Assembly (NCBI RefSeq): GCF_001679645.1
Contig: NZ_LRUN01000022.1
Location: 124,001-188,000 of the forward strand
DNA length: 64,000 nucleotides
Direction of reading: 5' to 3'
DNA from: Pseudomonas bananamidigenes
GTDB lineage: Bacteria; Pseudomonadota; Gammaproteobacteria; Pseudomonadales; Pseudomonadaceae
Shown here: in pieces, positions 55,152 through 64,000 of the stretch
Position numbering within the stretch: the first letter of the stretch is position 1
Layout of the letters: the number at the start of each line of letters is the position of its first letter
Notes under the pieces: model-generated
Told to the model about the DNA's origin: nothing
Database searches by the model: none
Seen by the model: only the letters and a program-made list of their open reading frames with translations
Translations under genes and position numbers: made by a program

Positions 55152-55172
55152 TTCACATCGGCTCCAGGGGCC

Positions 55173-56390
55173 TCAGAACAGCTTGCGCCCCTTGTTGGCG
55201 GCAATGCGCATGCGCAGCGCGTTGAGCTTGATGAAGCCCGCCGCGTCGGCCTGGTTATAGGCGCCGCCGTCTTCTTCGAACGTCGCAATGTTGGCATCGA
55301 ACAGCGAATCGTCCGACTTGCGGCCGGTCACGATCACATTGCCCTTGTAGAGTTTCAGGCGTACGACGCCGTTCACATTTACCTGAGAAGCATCGATCAT
55401 CTGTTGCAACATCAGGCGCTCCGGGCTCCACCAGTAGCCGGTGTAGATCAGGCTGGCGTACTTCGCCATCAGTTCGTCCTTGAGATGCGCGACTTCCCGG
55501 TCCAGGGTGATCGATTCGATGGCGCGGTGAGCCCGCAGCATGATGGTGCCACCCGGAGTTTCGTAGCAGCCACGGGATTTCATGCCGACATAACGGTTTT
55601 CAACGATGTCGAGACGACCGATGCCATGGGCACCGCCGATCCTGTTCAGCGTTGCAAGCACAGTGGCCGGAGACATTTCGACGCCGTCCAGCGCAACGAT
55701 GTCGCCGTTGCGGTAGGTCAGTTCCAGGTATTGCGGCTTGTCAGGTGCGTTTTCCGGAGAGACGGTCCAGCGCCACATGTCTTCTTCGTGCTCGGTCCAA
55801 GTATCCTCGAGCACGCCGCCTTCATAGGAAATGTGCAGCAGGTTGGCATCCATCGAGTACGGGGACTTCTTCTTGCCGTGACGCTCGATCGGGATCGCGT
55901 GCTTCTCGGCGTAGTCCATCAGTTTCTCGCGGGACAACAGGTCCCACTCGCGCCAGGGGGCGATGACTTTCACGCCAGGCTTGAGTGCGTAGGCACCCAG
56001 TTCGAAACGCACCTGGTCGTTGCCCTTGCCGGTCGCGCCGTGGGAAATGGCATCAGCGCCGGTTTCGTTGGCGATTTCGATCAGACGCTTGGCGATCAGA
56101 GGACGTGCAATGGAAGTACCCAGCAGGTACTCACCTTCGTAAACGGTGTTGGCGCGGAACATCGGGAATACGAAGTCACGCACGAATTCTTCGCGCAGGT
56201 CGTCGATGTAGATTTCTGTGACGCCCATGGCCTGAGCCTTGGCGCGAGCCGGTTCGACCTCTTCGCCCTGACCCAGGTCAGCGGTGAAGGTCACGACTTC
56301 ACAGTTATAAGTATCCTGCAGCCACTTCAGGATCACCGAAGTGTCCAGGCCGCCCGAATACGCCAGAACGACCTTGTTTACGTCCGCCAT
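55173..56390 (-). CDS. argG: argininosuccinate synthase
   Basis: A 405-residue cytoplasmic enzyme of arginine biosynthesis joining citrulline and aspartate with ATP. The N-terminal P-loop-like A-Y-S-G-G-L-D-T-S (residues 10-18) binds [15 protein letters not shown], the [13 protein letters not shown] (~115-127) and Y-S-M-D-A-N-L-L-H segments are family signatures. GGAG precedes the ATG. Length is normal. It is one of several arginine-linked genes in the window (also aruI and argP/argO). Confidence 0.96.
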   Translation of the reverse strand: MADVNKVVLAYSGGLDTSVILKWLQDTYNCEVVTFTADLGQGEEVEPARAKAQAMGVTEIYIDDLREEFVRDFVFPMFRANTVYEGEYLLGTSIARPLIAKRLIEIANETGADAISHGATGKGNDQVRFELGAYALKPGVKVIAPWREWDLLSREKLMDYAEKHAIPIERHGKKKSPYSMDANLLHISYEGGVLEDTWTEHEEDMWRWTVSPENAPDKPQYLELTYRNGDIVALDGVEMSPATVLATLNRIGGAHGIGRLDIVENRYVGMKSRGCYETPGGTIMLRAHRAIESITLDREVAHLKDELMAKYASLIYTGYWWSPERLMLQQMIDASQVNVNGVVRLKLYKGNVIVTGRKSDDSLFDANIATFEEDGGAYNQADAAGFIKLNALRMRIAANKGRKLF

Positions 56391-56519
56391 GCCATCACTC
56401 CACGGGGTTCTACGGAAAGCCGGGGAGTCTACCGCTCAAACGCGATAATTTACAGAGGCGCGACAGCTTGAGACGACAAAGCGACACATTCCGTCATGCA
56501 GACGGGAGTGACCATACAG

Positions 56520-57428
56520 TCATGATGTTGCCGCCGCATTGGCCGGTGCACTGGCTTGGGGTGCAGGAGCAGTCACCGGAGCGACACGGGCCAGCTTTAC
56601 GGTGACCCGACGGTTCTTCGCCCGGTTGGCGGCATTGGTGTTCGGCACCAGCGGGTATTGCTCGCCGTGGAAACGCACAGTGATCTGCGATTCGGCGATG
56701 CCGTTGGCCTTGAAGAAATCAACCACCGCCAGCGCCCGGCGGCGGGACAACTCGCGATTGGTCAGGCGATTGCCACTGTTGTCGGAATAACCATCGAGCT
56801 CGATGTGGTTGACCGTGGGGTCGGCCTTCATGAACTCGAGCATGACTTGCAATTTGGCTTTCGCGGCGGCATCCAGATCGGTGCCTTCGCCCGGAAAGCC
56901 AACCTGCGAGTTTTTGACTTGATCGAAATTCTGCGGGAGCAGCTTCGCGACGCAGGTCTGATAATCGTTGAACGCCTTGCTGAACTTGACCGGGAGCAGA
57001 CGCACTTCGGACACCCGTCCATCACCCGAGGCACGCCGCACCACCGGGCTGCGACCTTCCAGCAAACCGCTGATCAACCCGCCGGCCTGCGATTGCGAAC
57101 TGTTGAACAACACGTTGCCGGTGCCGATTCTGACGCTGCCCAGATTGATGTCATTGCGTCCCGGCTGCCAGGGTGCTGCCGCTGCAAGCAACGTCGCAGA
57201 ACCACCGCCGAGCATCGCGTTGTAGGCGTTCAGACGAAAGATCGCCTGCTCGCCCGCCTTGCGCACGAACTGGCCCGAGCCGAAGTCGGTGATCGGCTGC
57301 GTCAGGCGGCATTCGAACTTGTCGCCTTCCACCGTCCACTCAATGTTCTCCAGACGGGTCTGGTAGGTCAGTGCCATCGCGGGGAAACTGGCAAACACAC
57401 TGAGCAAGGCTAAATAACGCTGGCGCAC
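56520..57428 (-). CDS. motY: flagellar motor T-ring protein MotY
   Basis: A ~302-residue periplasmic flagellar protein that forms the T-ring with MotX and recruits the sodium/proton stator. A signal peptide (R-Q-R-Y-L-A-L-L-S-V-F-A-S-F-P-A-M-A), the MotY N-terminal domain (T-Y-Q-T-R-L-E-N-I-E-W) and a C-terminal OmpA/peptidoglycan-binding domain (N-H-I-E-L-D-G-Y-S-D-N-S-G, then R-R-A-L-A-V-V-D-F-F and N-R-R-V-T-V-K-L) are present. I chose the GTG at 57428 because GGAG lies 6 nt upstream and it begins exactly at the signal peptide; an ATG four codons earlier is the alternative. Divergent from pyrC. Confidence 0.9.
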   Translation of the reverse strand: MRQRYLALLSVFASFPAMALTYQTRLENIEWTVEGDKFECRLTQPITDFGSGQFVRKAGEQAIFRLNAYNAMLGGGSATLLAAAAPWQPGRNDINLGSVRIGTGNVLFNSSQSQAGGLISGLLEGRSPVVRRASGDGRVSEVRLLPVKFSKAFNDYQTCVAKLLPQNFDQVKNSQVGFPGEGTDLDAAAKAKLQVMLEFMKADPTVNHIELDGYSDNSGNRLTNRELSRRRALAVVDFFKANGIAESQITVRFHGEQYPLVPNTNAANRAKNRRVTVKLARVAPVTAPAPQASAPANAAATS

Positions 57429-57587
57429 GGGAGGCTCCATTGGCTTCTACAACAAAAAGACCGATACATACATGTTTACGGCATACCTACAGGATATCGG
57501 ACACGCGTCGTAAAACTTGATAGCGAGTGCCTGCAAGAGTCTTTTCCGGTAGCATTCGCCTCAGTTTGACCCGCCTGGAATCCCCTC

Positions 57588-58634
57588 ATGTCCGACCGCC
57601 TGACCCTGCTGCGTCCCGACGACTGGCACATTCATCTTCGCGATGGTGCCGTGCTGACCAACACCGTTGCCGATGTTGCGCGCACCTTTGGTCGCGCCAT
57701 CATCATGCCCAACCTGGTACCTCCGGTGCGCAACGCCGCTGAAGCCGACGGCTATCGCCAGCGGATTCTCGCTGCCCGACCGGCCGGCAGTCGTTTCGAG
57801 CCGCTGATGGTGCTCTACCTCACCGACCGCACCCGGCCCGAAGAAATCCGTGAGGCCAGGGCCAGCGGCTTCGTGCACGCCGCCAAGCTGTACCCGGCCG
57901 GCGCGACCACCAACTCCGATTCCGGGGTCACCAGCATCGACAAGATCTTCCCGGTACTGGAAGCCATGGCCGAAGTCGGCATGCCGCTGCTGATCCACGG
58001 CGAGGTCACCCGTGGCGACGTCGACGTGTTCGACCGCGAGAAAATCTTCATCGATGAACACATGCGCCGCGTGGTCGAGCGCTTCCCGACGCTCAAGGTC
58101 GTGTTCGAACACATCACCACCGGCGATGCCGTGCAGTTCGTCAACGAGGCCTCGGCCAATGTCGGCGCGACCATCACCGCGCATCACCTGCTGTACAACC
58201 GCAACCACATGCTGGTGGGCGGGATCCGGCCGCACTTCTACTGCCTGCCTATCCTCAAGCGTAATACCCATCAGGAAGCGCTGCTCGATGCAGCCACCAG
58301 CGGCAGCGCGAAGTTCTTTCTCGGCACCGACTCGGCACCCCATGCCCAGCACGCCAAGGAAGCCGCCTGCGGCTGCGCCGGCTGCTACACCGCGTACGCC
58401 GCCATCGAGCTGTACGCCGAAGCCTTCGAACAGCGCAATGCGCTGGACAAGCTGGAAGGGTTCGCCAGCCTCAACGGCCCTCGTTTCTACGGCCTGCCGG
58501 CCAATACCGATCGCATTACTCTGGTTCGTGAAGAATGGACCGCCCCGACCAGCCTGCCATTCGGCGAGCTGAACGTCATCCCGCTGCGCGCCGGTGAAAA
58601 ACTGCGCTGGCGCCTGCTGGAGGAACACGCGTGA
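57588..58634 (+). CDS. pyrC: dihydroorotase
   Basis: A 348-residue zinc amidohydrolase (type II) catalysing the dihydroorotate/carbamoyl-aspartate step of pyrimidine synthesis. Metal ligands H-I-H (14-16), the carboxylated Lys100 in [13 protein letters not shown], His and Asp in T-D-S-A-P-H-A, and G-E-V are all visible. Overlaps rnt by 4 nt (GTGA). Divergent from motY with ~160 bp between. Confidence 0.95.
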   Translation: MSDRLTLLRPDDWHIHLRDGAVLTNTVADVARTFGRAIIMPNLVPPVRNAAEADGYRQRILAARPAGSRFEPLMVLYLTDRTRPEEIREARASGFVHAAKLYPAGATTNSDSGVTSIDKIFPVLEAMAEVGMPLLIHGEVTRGDVDVFDREKIFIDEHMRRVVERFPTLKVVFEHITTGDAVQFVNEASANVGATITAHHLLYNRNHMLVGGIRPHFYCLPILKRNTHQEALLDAATSGSAKFFLGTDSAPHAQHAKEAACGCAGCYTAYAAIELYAEAFEQRNALDKLEGFASLNGPRFYGLPANTDRITLVREEWTAPTSLPFGELNVIPLRAGEKLRWRLLEEHA

Positions 58635-59305
58635 GTGAAGACCATTTCGACGACGAACTGGACGGTCAAGGTGGCGGTGGTTCCCGCCATCCGATGGCAG
58701 CACGCTTTCGCGGCTACCTGCCGGTTGTCGTCGACGTAGAGACCGGTGGTTTCAACTCGGCCACCGACGCATTGCTGGAGATTGCCGCGACCACCATCGC
58801 CATGGATGAAAAGGGATTCGTCTACCCGGATCACACTTATTTCTTCCGTGTCGAGCCGTTCGAAGGCGCCAATATCGAAGCGGCTGCCCTGGAGTTCACC
58901 GGGATCAAGCTTGATCACCCGTTGCGCATGGCGGTCAGCGAAGAAGCGGCCCTGACCGACATCTTCCGTGGCGTGCGCAAGGCCTTGAAGGCCAACGGCT
59001 GCAAGCGAGCGATTCTGGTCGGCCATAACAGCAGCTTCGATCTGGGCTTCCTCAACGCCGCCGTCGCGCGGCTGGACATGAAGCGCAATCCTTTCCATCC
59101 ATTCTCCAGTTTCGACACCGCGACCCTCGCGGGTCTGGCCTACGGTCAGACCGTGCTGGCGAAAGCCTGCCAGGCAGCGGACATCGATTTCGACGGCCGT
59201 GAAGCGCACTCTGCGCGTTACGACACCGAAAAGACGGCCGAGCTGTTCTGCGGCATCGTCAACCGCTGGAAACAGATGGGCGGCTGGGAAGACTTCGACG
59301 ACTGA
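58631..59305 (+). CDS. rnt: ribonuclease T
   Basis: A 224-residue DEDD-family 3'-5' exoribonuclease maturing tRNA and other stable RNAs. Exo I D-V-E-T (Asp35-Glu37) and the Exo II/III region (H-N-S-S-F-D-L-G-F and H-S-A-R-Y-D-T-E-K) carry the catalytic acids. It starts with GTG overlapping the pyrC stop (GTGA). A strong terminator follows. Confidence 0.95.
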   Translation: MSEDHFDDELDGQGGGGSRHPMAARFRGYLPVVVDVETGGFNSATDALLEIAATTIAMDEKGFVYPDHTYFFRVEPFEGANIEAAALEFTGIKLDHPLRMAVSEEAALTDIFRGVRKALKANGCKRAILVGHNSSFDLGFLNAAVARLDMKRNPFHPFSSFDTATLAGLAYGQTVLAKACQAADIDFDGREAHSARYDTEKTAELFCGIVNRWKQMGGWEDFDD

Positions 59306-59315
59306 TCCCGCGCAT

Positions 59316-59345
59316 GAAAAAACCGGCTCAAGAGCCGGTTTTTTT
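59316..59345. terminator. bidirectional terminator between rnt and the peroxiredoxin gene
   Basis: AAAAAACCGGCTC - AA - GAGCCGGTTTTTTT, a perfect stem with A-run and T-run on either side, between convergent genes. Confidence 0.9.
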
Positions 59346-59363
59346 GTACCTCGACGAAGCGCC

Positions 59364-59966
59364 TTACAGGGCAGCAGCGTTCTCGGTCAGGTAAGCCGCA
59401 ACACCTTCCGGCGAAGCGTTCATGCCCTTGTCGCCTTTTTTCCAGTTGGCAGGGCAGACTTCGCCGTGCTCTTCGTGGAATTGCAGAGCGTCGATCAGAC
59501 GGATCAGCTCTTCCATGTTGCGGCCCAGCGGCAGGTCATTGACGATCTGCGAGCGGACAACGCCCTTGTCGTCGATCAGAAACGCGCCACGGAAAGCCAC
59601 GCCGCCTTCCGACTCAACGTCGTAGGCCTTGGCGATTTCGTGCTTCATGTCGGCAGCCATGGTGTATTTCACCTGACCGATGCCGCCATTGTTGACCGGG
59701 GTGTTGCGCCAGGCGTTGTGGGTGAAGTGCGAGTCGATCGAAACGGCGACCACTTCGACGTTGCGTGCCTTGAAGTCGGCCATGCGGTTGTCCAGAGCGA
59801 TCAGCTCGGACGGGCAGACGAAGGTGAAGTCCAGCGGGTAGAAGAACACCAGGCCGTATTTGCCTTTGATGGCCGAGGACAGGGTGAAGCTGTCAACGAT
59901 CTCGCCATTGCCGAGTACGGCCGGGACGGTGAAGTCAGGGGCTTGTTTGCCTACGAGTACGCTCAT
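59364..59966 (-). CDS. typical 2-Cys peroxiredoxin (AhpC/TSA)
   Basis: A 200-residue peroxiredoxin reducing H2O2 and organic peroxides. Peroxidatic Cys51 in F-V-C-P (P-L-D-F-T-F-V-C-P), resolving Cys171 in G-E-V-C-P-A-N-W. The A-P-D-F and W-R-N-T segments are family features. The ATG at 59966 has AGGAG upstream; a longer frame is not supported. Sits upstream of bfd/bfr in the opposite orientation, in an oxidative/iron-stress neighbourhood. Confidence 0.92.
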   Translation of the reverse strand: MSVLVGKQAPDFTVPAVLGNGEIVDSFTLSSAIKGKYGLVFFYPLDFTFVCPSELIALDNRMADFKARNVEVVAVSIDSHFTHNAWRNTPVNNGGIGQVKYTMAADMKHEIAKAYDVESEGGVAFRGAFLIDDKGVVRSQIVNDLPLGRNMEELIRLIDALQFHEEHGEVCPANWKKGDKGMNASPEGVAAYLTENAAAL

Positions 59967-60191
59967 TGATATCTCCTGGTGTAGAAACTTGAAGTTCGGG
60001 GTTCGCATCAGCCTGTCACCCTCAGGCGACAGCCCTGTGACACAAACCCTCTTCGCAAGGGCCGACCATCATACACTGCGTGTTTGGACTGTCCTCAAAG
60101 GTTTTTCGCGAAATCCCGACCGGCATTCGGCCATGCACCACCGTTCGTCAGTCACAGCCGTTGGCGATGAAAACCGTTGGGAAAGAACTTT

Positions 60192-60210
60192 GACAATCAT
60201 TCTCGTTAAC
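60192..60210. promoter_or_regulatory. candidate Fur box before bfd
   Basis: GACAATCATTCTCGTTAAC matches 13 of 19 positions of the Fur consensus GATAATGATAATCATTATC, and lies 47 bp before the bfd start. Bfd is iron-starvation induced in P. aeruginosa, which fits. Confidence 0.65.
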
Positions 60211-60257
60211 ATTAAGATCCATCGCAATTGAGCCACAACCAGCGACGGTTCTCACTT

Positions 60258-60476
60258 ATGTATGTTTGCCTCTGCACTGGCGTCACCGACGGACAGATCC
60301 GCGAAGCGATCTATGAAGGTTGCTGCAGCTATAAAGAAGTCCGTCAGGCCACCGGCGTAGCCAGCCAATGCGGCAAATGTGCCTGCCTCGCGAAGGAAGT
60401 GGTGCGCGAAACCCTCACCAAGCTGCAAACCGCCCAGGCCGCGATCCCCTACCCGGTGGAATTTACCGCCGCGTAA
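60258..60476 (+). CDS. bfd: bacterioferritin-associated ferredoxin
   Basis: A 72-residue [2Fe-2S] protein that releases iron from bacterioferritin by donating electrons. Cluster cysteines Cys4, Cys6, Cys38 and Cys41 (C-L-C ... C-G-K-C) are present. Start is the ATG at 60258 giving M-Y-V-C-L-C. A candidate Fur box lies upstream, and the bacterioferritin gene follows after a terminator. Confidence 0.95.
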   Translation: MYVCLCTGVTDGQIREAIYEGCCSYKEVRQATGVASQCGKCACLAKEVVRETLTKLQTAQAAIPYPVEFTAA

Positions 60477-60493
60477 TTGCCCCGAATTCGAAG

Positions 60494-60519
60494 AACCGGA
60501 CGATTGTCCGGTTTTTTTA
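60494..60519 (+). terminator. terminator after bfd
   Basis: AACCGGAC - GATT - GTCCGGTT followed by TTTTT, 18 bp after the stop. Confidence 0.88.
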
Positions 60520-60606
60520 TGCCTGAAAATCAATTGCTTAGGGATTAGACGCGGAACACAAACATTCTTATTCCGATTAATTTTCATATATTATTCAATA
60601 ACTTAG

Positions 60607-60636
60607 GTTTGACACTTATAAGTGCCAGGCTCAAAC
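60607..60636. promoter_or_regulatory. palindrome before bfr
   Basis: Perfect 12-bp palindrome CACTTATAAGTG (60613-60624), flanked by GTTTGA and TCAAAC, about 40-70 bp before the bfr start in an AT-rich promoter-like region. Confidence 0.5.
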
Positions 60637-60675
60637 TCCGCCTTATATACCGCTACTTAGGGCAGGACTCCCATC

Positions 60676-61152
60676 ATGAAAGGCGACGTTACAGTCATCC
60701 AGCATCTCAACAAGATCCTTGCCAATGAGCTGGTCGCGATCAATCAGTACTTCCTGCATGCGCGCATGTACGAAGATTGGGGCCTGAACAAGCTGGGCAA
60801 GCACGAGTATCACGAATCCATCGACGAGATGAAGCACGCGGACAAGCTGATCAAGCGCATCCTGTTCCTCGAAGGCCTGCCGAACGTGCAGGATCTGGGC
60901 AAGCTGCACATCGGCGAGCACACCCGGGAAATGCTGGAGTGCGACCTGCGTATCGAGCGCACTGGTCATGCAGACCTGAAGGCCGCCATCGCTCACTGCG
61001 AATCCGTTGGCGACTTCGGCAGCCGCGAACTGCTTGAAGACATTCTCGAATCCGAAGAAGAACACATCGACTGGCTGGAAACCCAGCTGGGCCTGATCGA
61101 TAAAGTCGGTCTCGAAAACTATCTGCAATCGCAGATGGGCGACGACGAGTAA
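60676..61152 (+). CDS. bfr: bacterioferritin
   Basis: A 158-residue iron-storage protein forming a 24-mer with haem at two-fold interfaces. Ferroxidase ligands Glu18, Glu51, His54, Glu94, Glu127 and His130 and haem-ligand Met52 are all present. Its position after bfd matches P. aeruginosa bfrB. AGG precedes the ATG, and a strong terminator follows. Confidence 0.95.
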   Translation: MKGDVTVIQHLNKILANELVAINQYFLHARMYEDWGLNKLGKHEYHESIDEMKHADKLIKRILFLEGLPNVQDLGKLHIGEHTREMLECDLRIERTGHADLKAAIAHCESVGDFGSRELLEDILESEEEHIDWLETQLGLIDKVGLENYLQSQMGDDE

Positions 61153-61178
61153 TCAGCGAGCGCTGAACCCGAGACACT

Positions 61179-61217
61179 AAAAAGCCCCGCCCTCTTTCGA
61201 GAGGCGGGGCTTTTTAT
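61179..61217 (+). terminator. terminator after bfr
   Basis: AAAAAGCCCCGCCTC - 9 nt - GAGGCGGGGCTTTTT, a long GC stem with A/T tails, about 27 bp after the bfr stop. Confidence 0.92.
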
Positions 61218-61290
61218 TTGCCATGTCTGCAGGAACGGCTTGCCAGCGAAACAATAACCGCGGTTCAACCATTGCACCGCGTCATCGTTC

Positions 61291-61314
61291 TTCGCGAGCA
61301 GGCTCGCTCCCACG
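61291..61314. repeat. single REP element
   Basis: TTCGCGAGCAGGCTCGCTCC-type REP copy just downstream of grxD, without a partner in the standard orientation; a different short palindrome type lies at about 61228-61252. Confidence 0.75.
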
Positions 61315-61322
61315 GCAAGCAA

Positions 61323-61664
61323 TCACGCTTCGGACTTGGCCGCAGCCGCCTTGGCGGAAGCATCCTTGATCAGGGTCTGCAGCTCACCGTTGGCGAACAT
61401 TTCAGCCATGATGTCGCTGCCGCCGACCAGTTCACCGGCTACCCACAGTTGCGGGAAAGTCGGCCAGTTGGCGTACTTCGGCAGGTTGGCACGGATTTCC
61501 GGGTTCTGCAGGATGTCGACGTAGGCGAACTTCTCGCCACAGCCCATCACAGCCTGCGCAGCTTTCGCGGAGAAGCCACACTGCGGGGCATTCGGCGAGC
61601 CTTTCATGTAAAGCAGAATGGTGTTGTTGGCAATCTGCTCTTTAATCGTTTCGATGATATCCAT
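61323..61664 (-). CDS. grxD: monothiol glutaredoxin
   Basis: A 113-residue CGFS-type monothiol glutaredoxin that binds a bridging [2Fe-2S] cluster with glutathione and acts in cluster transfer. CGFS at 29-32; the glutathione-site W-P-T-F-P-Q-L and G-G-S-D motifs follow. C-terminal Ala/Lys tail. Located next to bfr/bfd in an iron neighbourhood. Confidence 0.92.
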   Translation of the reverse strand: MDIIETIKEQIANNTILLYMKGSPNAPQCGFSAKAAQAVMGCGEKFAYVDILQNPEIRANLPKYANWPTFPQLWVAGELVGGSDIMAEMFANGELQTLIKDASAKAAAAKSEA

Positions 61665-61761
61665 GGAGCACCTCGGCTGAACTTTCCGACTCGTGGGTCG
61701 GCACGGTGGCGCATTGTAACGGAATCCCGAGTTCCCTGCTCGGTCTCCCCGACAGACTTGC

Positions 61762-63867
61762 TCAAGCCGCCACCACGGTCACCGGCACACCGTTGAGCGC
61801 CGCGTTGCCCGACAGCTCGTCGAGCCGGCATTCATCGGTCAGGTCGTTGGCGCTGGAACCTGGCTGTCCGCTGGCAATCGCCATCTGCACACCCGGGCGC
61901 GCATGACCCCAGCCGTGGGGCAGACTGACCACCCCCGGCATCATGTCCGCACTGCCGAGCACTTCGACCTCGACCTGGCCGACCCGTGAACTGACCCGCA
62001 CCAGCTGCCCGTCACTGAGTCCGCGACTTGCGAGATCCTCCGGATTCATCAACAACTGATGACGCGGCTTGCCCTTCACCAGTCGATGATAGTTGTGCAT
62101 CCACGAGTTATTGCTGCGCACGTGACGTCGACCGATCATCAGCAGTTCACCGGCAGCCGGCGCCTGCAAGGCGGAGAAACGCGCCAGATCGGCGAGAATT
62201 TCCGGCGGCGCTGCCTGGACTCGTTGGTTCGCGGTCTTCAATCGCGGTGCCAGGTTGGGCTTCAGCGCCCCCAGATCAACGCCGTGCGGATGATCGAACA
62301 GCGTCGCCAGGGACAACTTGTGCTCGGATGCGTCGCCATACCGTCCCATGCGCAGGCCCATGTCGATCATCTTCGCCGGCGGCATGGTCGGCTTCAGTTC
62401 CTTGTCAGTCTTCGCCGCAAAGGCTTCGGCCAGGCCGACAAAGATCTCCCAGTCGTGCAGAGCGCCTTCGGGTTTGGCGAGGATCGCCCGGTTGAAACGG
62501 GTGACGTTGCGCACCGCGAACAGGTTGAACGTGGTGTCGTAGTGATCGTTCTCCAGCGCCGAGGTGGACGGCAGGATCAGGTCGGCATAACGGGTGGTTT
62601 CGTTGATGTACAGGTCAACGCTGACCATGAACTCCAACCCGTCCAGTGCCTGTTCCAGTTGCCGGCCATTGGGCGTGGACAGCACCGGGTTGCCGGCCAC
62701 GGTGATCAACGCGCGGATCTGCCCTTCGCCTTCGGTGAGCATCTCTTCGGCCAGCGCCGAGACCGGCAATTCACCACCGTACTCCGGGCGCCCCGAAACA
62801 CGACTTTGCCATTTGTTGAAATGCCCGCCCGAGGTGGATGCGACCAGATCCACCGCCGGCTCGGTGCACAGGGCACCGCCAACGCGGTCGAGATTGCCGG
62901 TCACCAGGTTGATCAATTGCACCACCCAATGGCACAACGTGCCGAAGGCCTGGGTGGAAACGCCCATTCGCCCGTAGCAGACCGCGCTTGGCGCAGCGGC
63001 AAAATCCCTGGCGAGTTGGCGGATCCGTTCGGCCGGCACGGCACACAACGGGCTCATCGCTTCAGCGGTGAACCCCGCCACCGCTGCACGCACCTCGTCC
63101 AGGCCGTCCACCGGCAAATGGCTGTCGCGGGTCAGGCCCTCGCCGAACAAGGTATTGAGCACACCAAACAACAAGGCCGCATCGCCGCCGGGACGCACGA
63201 ACAGATGCTGATCGGCCATCGCTGCCGTCTCGCTGCGTCGCGGATCGACCACCACCACTTTGCCGCCTCGGGCCTGAATCGCCTTCAGGCGCTTTTCCAC
63301 GTCCGGCACGGTCATGATGCTGCCGTTGGACGCCAGCGGGTTGCCGCCCAGGATCAGCATGAAATCGGTGTGATCGATATCCGGGATCGGCAGCAGCAAA
63401 CCGTGGCCGTACATCAGGTAACTGGTCAGGTGATGCGGCAGTTGGTCGACGGAAGTTGCCGAGTAACGATTGCGGGTTTTCAGCAGGCCCAGAAAGTAAT
63501 TGCTGTGGGTCATCAACCCGTAGTTGTGCACGCTCGGATTGCCCTGATACACCGCGACCGCGTTCTGCCCATGACGCGCCTGAATCGCCGAGAGCTTTTC
63601 AGCCACCAGCTCAAAAGCCTCTTCCCAGCCGATTGGCAACCACTCACTGCCGACCCGGCGCATGGGCTGGCGCAGGCGATCCGGATCGTTCTGGATGTCT
63701 TGCAGCGCCACCGCCTTGGGGCAGATGTGCCCGCGACTGAACGTATCCAGTGCATCGCCCTTGATCGAGGTGATCTGCACATGGCCGCCGGTTTCGGTGG
63801 TTTCGATGCTCAGGCCGCAGATGGCTTCGCACAGGTGGCAGGCACGGTGGTGGAGAGTCTTGGTCAT
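61762..63867 (-). CDS. molybdopterin-dependent oxidoreductase with N-terminal 4Fe-4S
   Basis: A 701-residue DMSO-reductase-family catalytic protein. The N-terminal cluster motif is C-x2-C-x3-C (C-H-L-C-E-A-I-C-G, residues 10-18) with a fourth Cys in G-H-I-C-P-K-A (~46-52), followed by molybdopterin-binding segments (G-G-N-P-L-A-S-N-G, Y-G-R-M-G-V-S-T) and a C-terminal N-P-E-D-L-A-S-R-G and V-S-L-P-H-G-W-G-H. No signal peptide, so cytoplasmic. No electron-transfer or membrane subunit lies beside it, so it is an orphan enzyme of unknown substrate (formate dehydrogenase-like by pattern). The last 133 bp of the window hold no further gene. Confidence 0.85.
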   Translation of the reverse strand: MTKTLHHRACHLCEAICGLSIETTETGGHVQITSIKGDALDTFSRGHICPKAVALQDIQNDPDRLRQPMRRVGSEWLPIGWEEAFELVAEKLSAIQARHGQNAVAVYQGNPSVHNYGLMTHSNYFLGLLKTRNRYSATSVDQLPHHLTSYLMYGHGLLLPIPDIDHTDFMLILGGNPLASNGSIMTVPDVEKRLKAIQARGGKVVVVDPRRSETAAMADQHLFVRPGGDAALLFGVLNTLFGEGLTRDSHLPVDGLDEVRAAVAGFTAEAMSPLCAVPAERIRQLARDFAAAPSAVCYGRMGVSTQAFGTLCHWVVQLINLVTGNLDRVGGALCTEPAVDLVASTSGGHFNKWQSRVSGRPEYGGELPVSALAEEMLTEGEGQIRALITVAGNPVLSTPNGRQLEQALDGLEFMVSVDLYINETTRYADLILPSTSALENDHYDTTFNLFAVRNVTRFNRAILAKPEGALHDWEIFVGLAEAFAAKTDKELKPTMPPAKMIDMGLRMGRYGDASEHKLSLATLFDHPHGVDLGALKPNLAPRLKTANQRVQAAPPEILADLARFSALQAPAAGELLMIGRRHVRSNNSWMHNYHRLVKGKPRHQLLMNPEDLASRGLSDGQLVRVSSRVGQVEVEVLGSADMMPGVVSLPHGWGHARPGVQMAIASGQPGSSANDLTDECRLDELSGNAALNGVPVTVVAA

Positions 63868-64000
63868 GGCCAGTCTCTGTCTTGTTCTGGGCAGGCCGTA
63901 ACGCCTGCGGGAACAAAACTATGGCCCGTGGCCGGGGGCCGCGCCAGCGACGTTCGTCTTGTGAATCGACGGCCATCAGGCAAGCCGATACTGGCGCAAT

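Overview
The window is ordinary high-GC chromosome from a Pseudomonas of the P. fluorescens type. The evidence is a GGGAGCGAGCTTGCTCGCGA-type REP palindrome in most intergenic gaps, a set of recognisable Pseudomonas genes (bifA beside sodB, colRS, icmP, pobA/pobR, mexVW-like RND genes, motY, bfd/bfr), and long stretches whose gene order matches what I remember of P. aeruginosa (argP to groES/fxsA; metG, rnf, nth; argG, motY, pyrC, rnt, prx, bfd, bfr, grxD). No rRNA, tRNA, CRISPR array, insertion sequence or prophage was seen.

Layout. 0-19.5 kb is a mosaic of catabolic and regulatory genes: a 5'-truncated MFS symporter, a DUF347 membrane protein, a small secreted repeat protein, a flavin reductase-like protein, an AraC regulator, a 2-ketoarginine decarboxylase (aruI) overlapping an aldehyde dehydrogenase with a divergent LysR gene, a metallo-beta-lactamase-fold protein, pobR/pobA, a DHA2 drug exporter, a Cache-domain protein and a coiled-coil membrane protein. 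19.5-21.5 kb is argP, an ACT-domain protein and a LysE/ArgO exporter. 21.7-24.7 kb is sodB and bifA. 24.8-30.1 kb is an imelysin operon (two imelysins, a di-haem oxidoreductase, a DUF1513 protein). 30.3-34.5 kb encodes an RND pump without an outer-membrane channel. 34.5-40.4 kb holds inaA, a methyltransferase, colS/colR and an LTA-synthase-like enzyme. 40.5-46.2 kb holds groES/groEL, fxsA, a HugZ-like protein, an SDR and apbC. 46.3-53.3 kb holds metG, an rnf-like operon and nth. 53.4-55 kb is a small AT-rich pocket with an orphan response regulator and an unrecognised membrane protein. 55.2-64 kb holds argG, motY, pyrC-rnt, a peroxiredoxin, bfd, bfr, grxD and a molybdopterin oxidoreductase.

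Main point of interest: the rnf operon at 48.48-52.40 kb is intact and translationally coupled but is not a normal Rnf complex. No rnfC (NADH/FMN module) is present. RnfA has Asp and Ala where the family has its two cysteine ligands, and RnfE keeps only one of its two. RnfB has lost its N-terminal membrane helix and gained a ~255-residue helical tail of three repeats, while its own Fe-S cysteines and the FMN-attachment threonines of RnfG and RnfD remain. This looks like a remodelled flavin/Fe-S membrane system, not a decayed one. Family knowledge here is from memory; database and structure checks are stated with each finding.
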